From Rhizobium sp. 007 (GTDB taxonomy: Bacteria > Pseudomonadota > Alphaproteobacteria > Rhizobiales > Rhizobiaceae): DNA of 64,000 bases. Positions 63,771 through 64,000 of the stretch are shown piece after piece (the stretch's first letter is position 1; each line of letters opens with the position of its first letter). The notes beneath the pieces were generated by a model. That model had not been told where the DNA came from, searched no databases, and saw only the letters and a list, made by a program, of their open reading frames with translations. The stretch is from the NCBI RefSeq assembly GCF_015353075.1, contig NZ_CP064189.1, positions 310,001-374,000 on the forward strand, given 5' to 3'. A program made the translations under genes and the position numbers.

Positions 63771-64000
63771 CCCTTTGGCGTTCCGGTGGAGCCGGAGGTG
63801 TAGATGACATAGGCGAGATGGCGCGGGCTCAGGCCAAGGGCGCGGGTCCGGGTTCGAGGCCGGCAGTTCGGCCCAGGCCGGGGTGGCCGTCTCCAGATCG
63901 ATCACCGTCAGATCGCGAGCGCCTCCGGGCCGAGTGCGGCGCGTCCGGCCGCATCGCAAAGCAGCAGGTGCGGCGCGGCATCGCCGAGCACCTGCCGCAG

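Larger units (their letters stand above)
58015..64000 (-). pseudogene. NRPS2 upstream part, modules a to c, frame broken by many indels
   Basis: Domain order is clear but the frame changes repeatedly: A_a (64000-62720), T, C/E b (62520-61070), A_b (61060-59480), T, C/E c (59270-58015). Open pieces include 63766-62111, 62547-61993, 61589-60600, 60832-58961 and 59267-58851. Against the intact copies further left I see single-base losses near 58051, 58383, 58722, 58903, 59283, 60000, 61091, 61780, 61930, 62015, 62363, 62380, 62396, 62828 and 62992, and gains near 60028, 61391 and 61911. Most fall in G or C runs. I suspect uncorrected sequence errors rather than true decay, but cannot exclude a pseudogene. 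Confidence 0.8.

Overview
This 64 kb window is dominated by non-ribosomal peptide synthetase (NRPS) sequence on the minus strand, in two blocks separated by a 12.8 kb accessory island. The NRPS sequence is GC-rich and very repetitive. The island is visibly less GC-rich and full of insertion-sequence (IS) debris. IS6-, IS5-, IS3-, IS30- and Tn3-type elements, a short LigD-type ligase and overall codon use suggest an alphaproteobacterium, probably Hyphomicrobiales (inference). No rRNA, tRNA or CRISPR array was seen.

Left block (1-19404, minus, continues past the left edge): NRPS1 opens with a formyltransferase domain and half a condensation domain. Six modules follow, with specificity codes reading Asn, Leu, Phe, Gly, Ile/Val, Asn. 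Modules 2 and 4 begin with dual condensation/epimerisation (C/E) domains, which predicts D-Asn1 and D-Phe3. The frame is interrupted by five small indels visible against sister copies in the window.

Island (about 19.4-32.3 kb): it holds an IS6 element; a frameshifted endonuclease/exonuclease/phosphatase gene; a four-gene operon led by a short ATP-dependent DNA ligase; a 55-codon ORF followed 17 bp later by a JmjC/cupin-like oxygenase cut off by an IS5-type fragment; a Tn3 transposase tail; three IS5-type transposase genes, all truncated or frameshifted; a SAM methyltransferase preceded by an aminotransferase remnant; and a second IS6 element beside an IS30-like tail.

Right block (32300-64000, minus, starts beyond the right edge): NRPS2 has ten modules in view and ends in a thioesterase. 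Its codes read Asx-like, Ile/Val, Val, Leu, Ser, Val, Thr, Ser, Ala, Val. Seven of its nine condensation domains are dual C/E, so the product should be rich in D-residues. The central 16 kb (41992-58014) is one uninterrupted frame of 5340 codons, while 58-64 kb carries about 20 or more indels.

NRPS1 has an initiation module and no visible end. NRPS2 has an end and no visible start. They may be two assembly lines or parts of one line in non-colinear gene order. Within both, the flanking parts of modules are nearly uniform and the adenylation cores differ, with sharp breakpoints near motifs A3 and A7, as expected from core swapping and gene conversion. The most unusual candidate in the island is the small ORF plus JmjC-like gene, which resembles a precursor peptide with a tailoring oxygenase.
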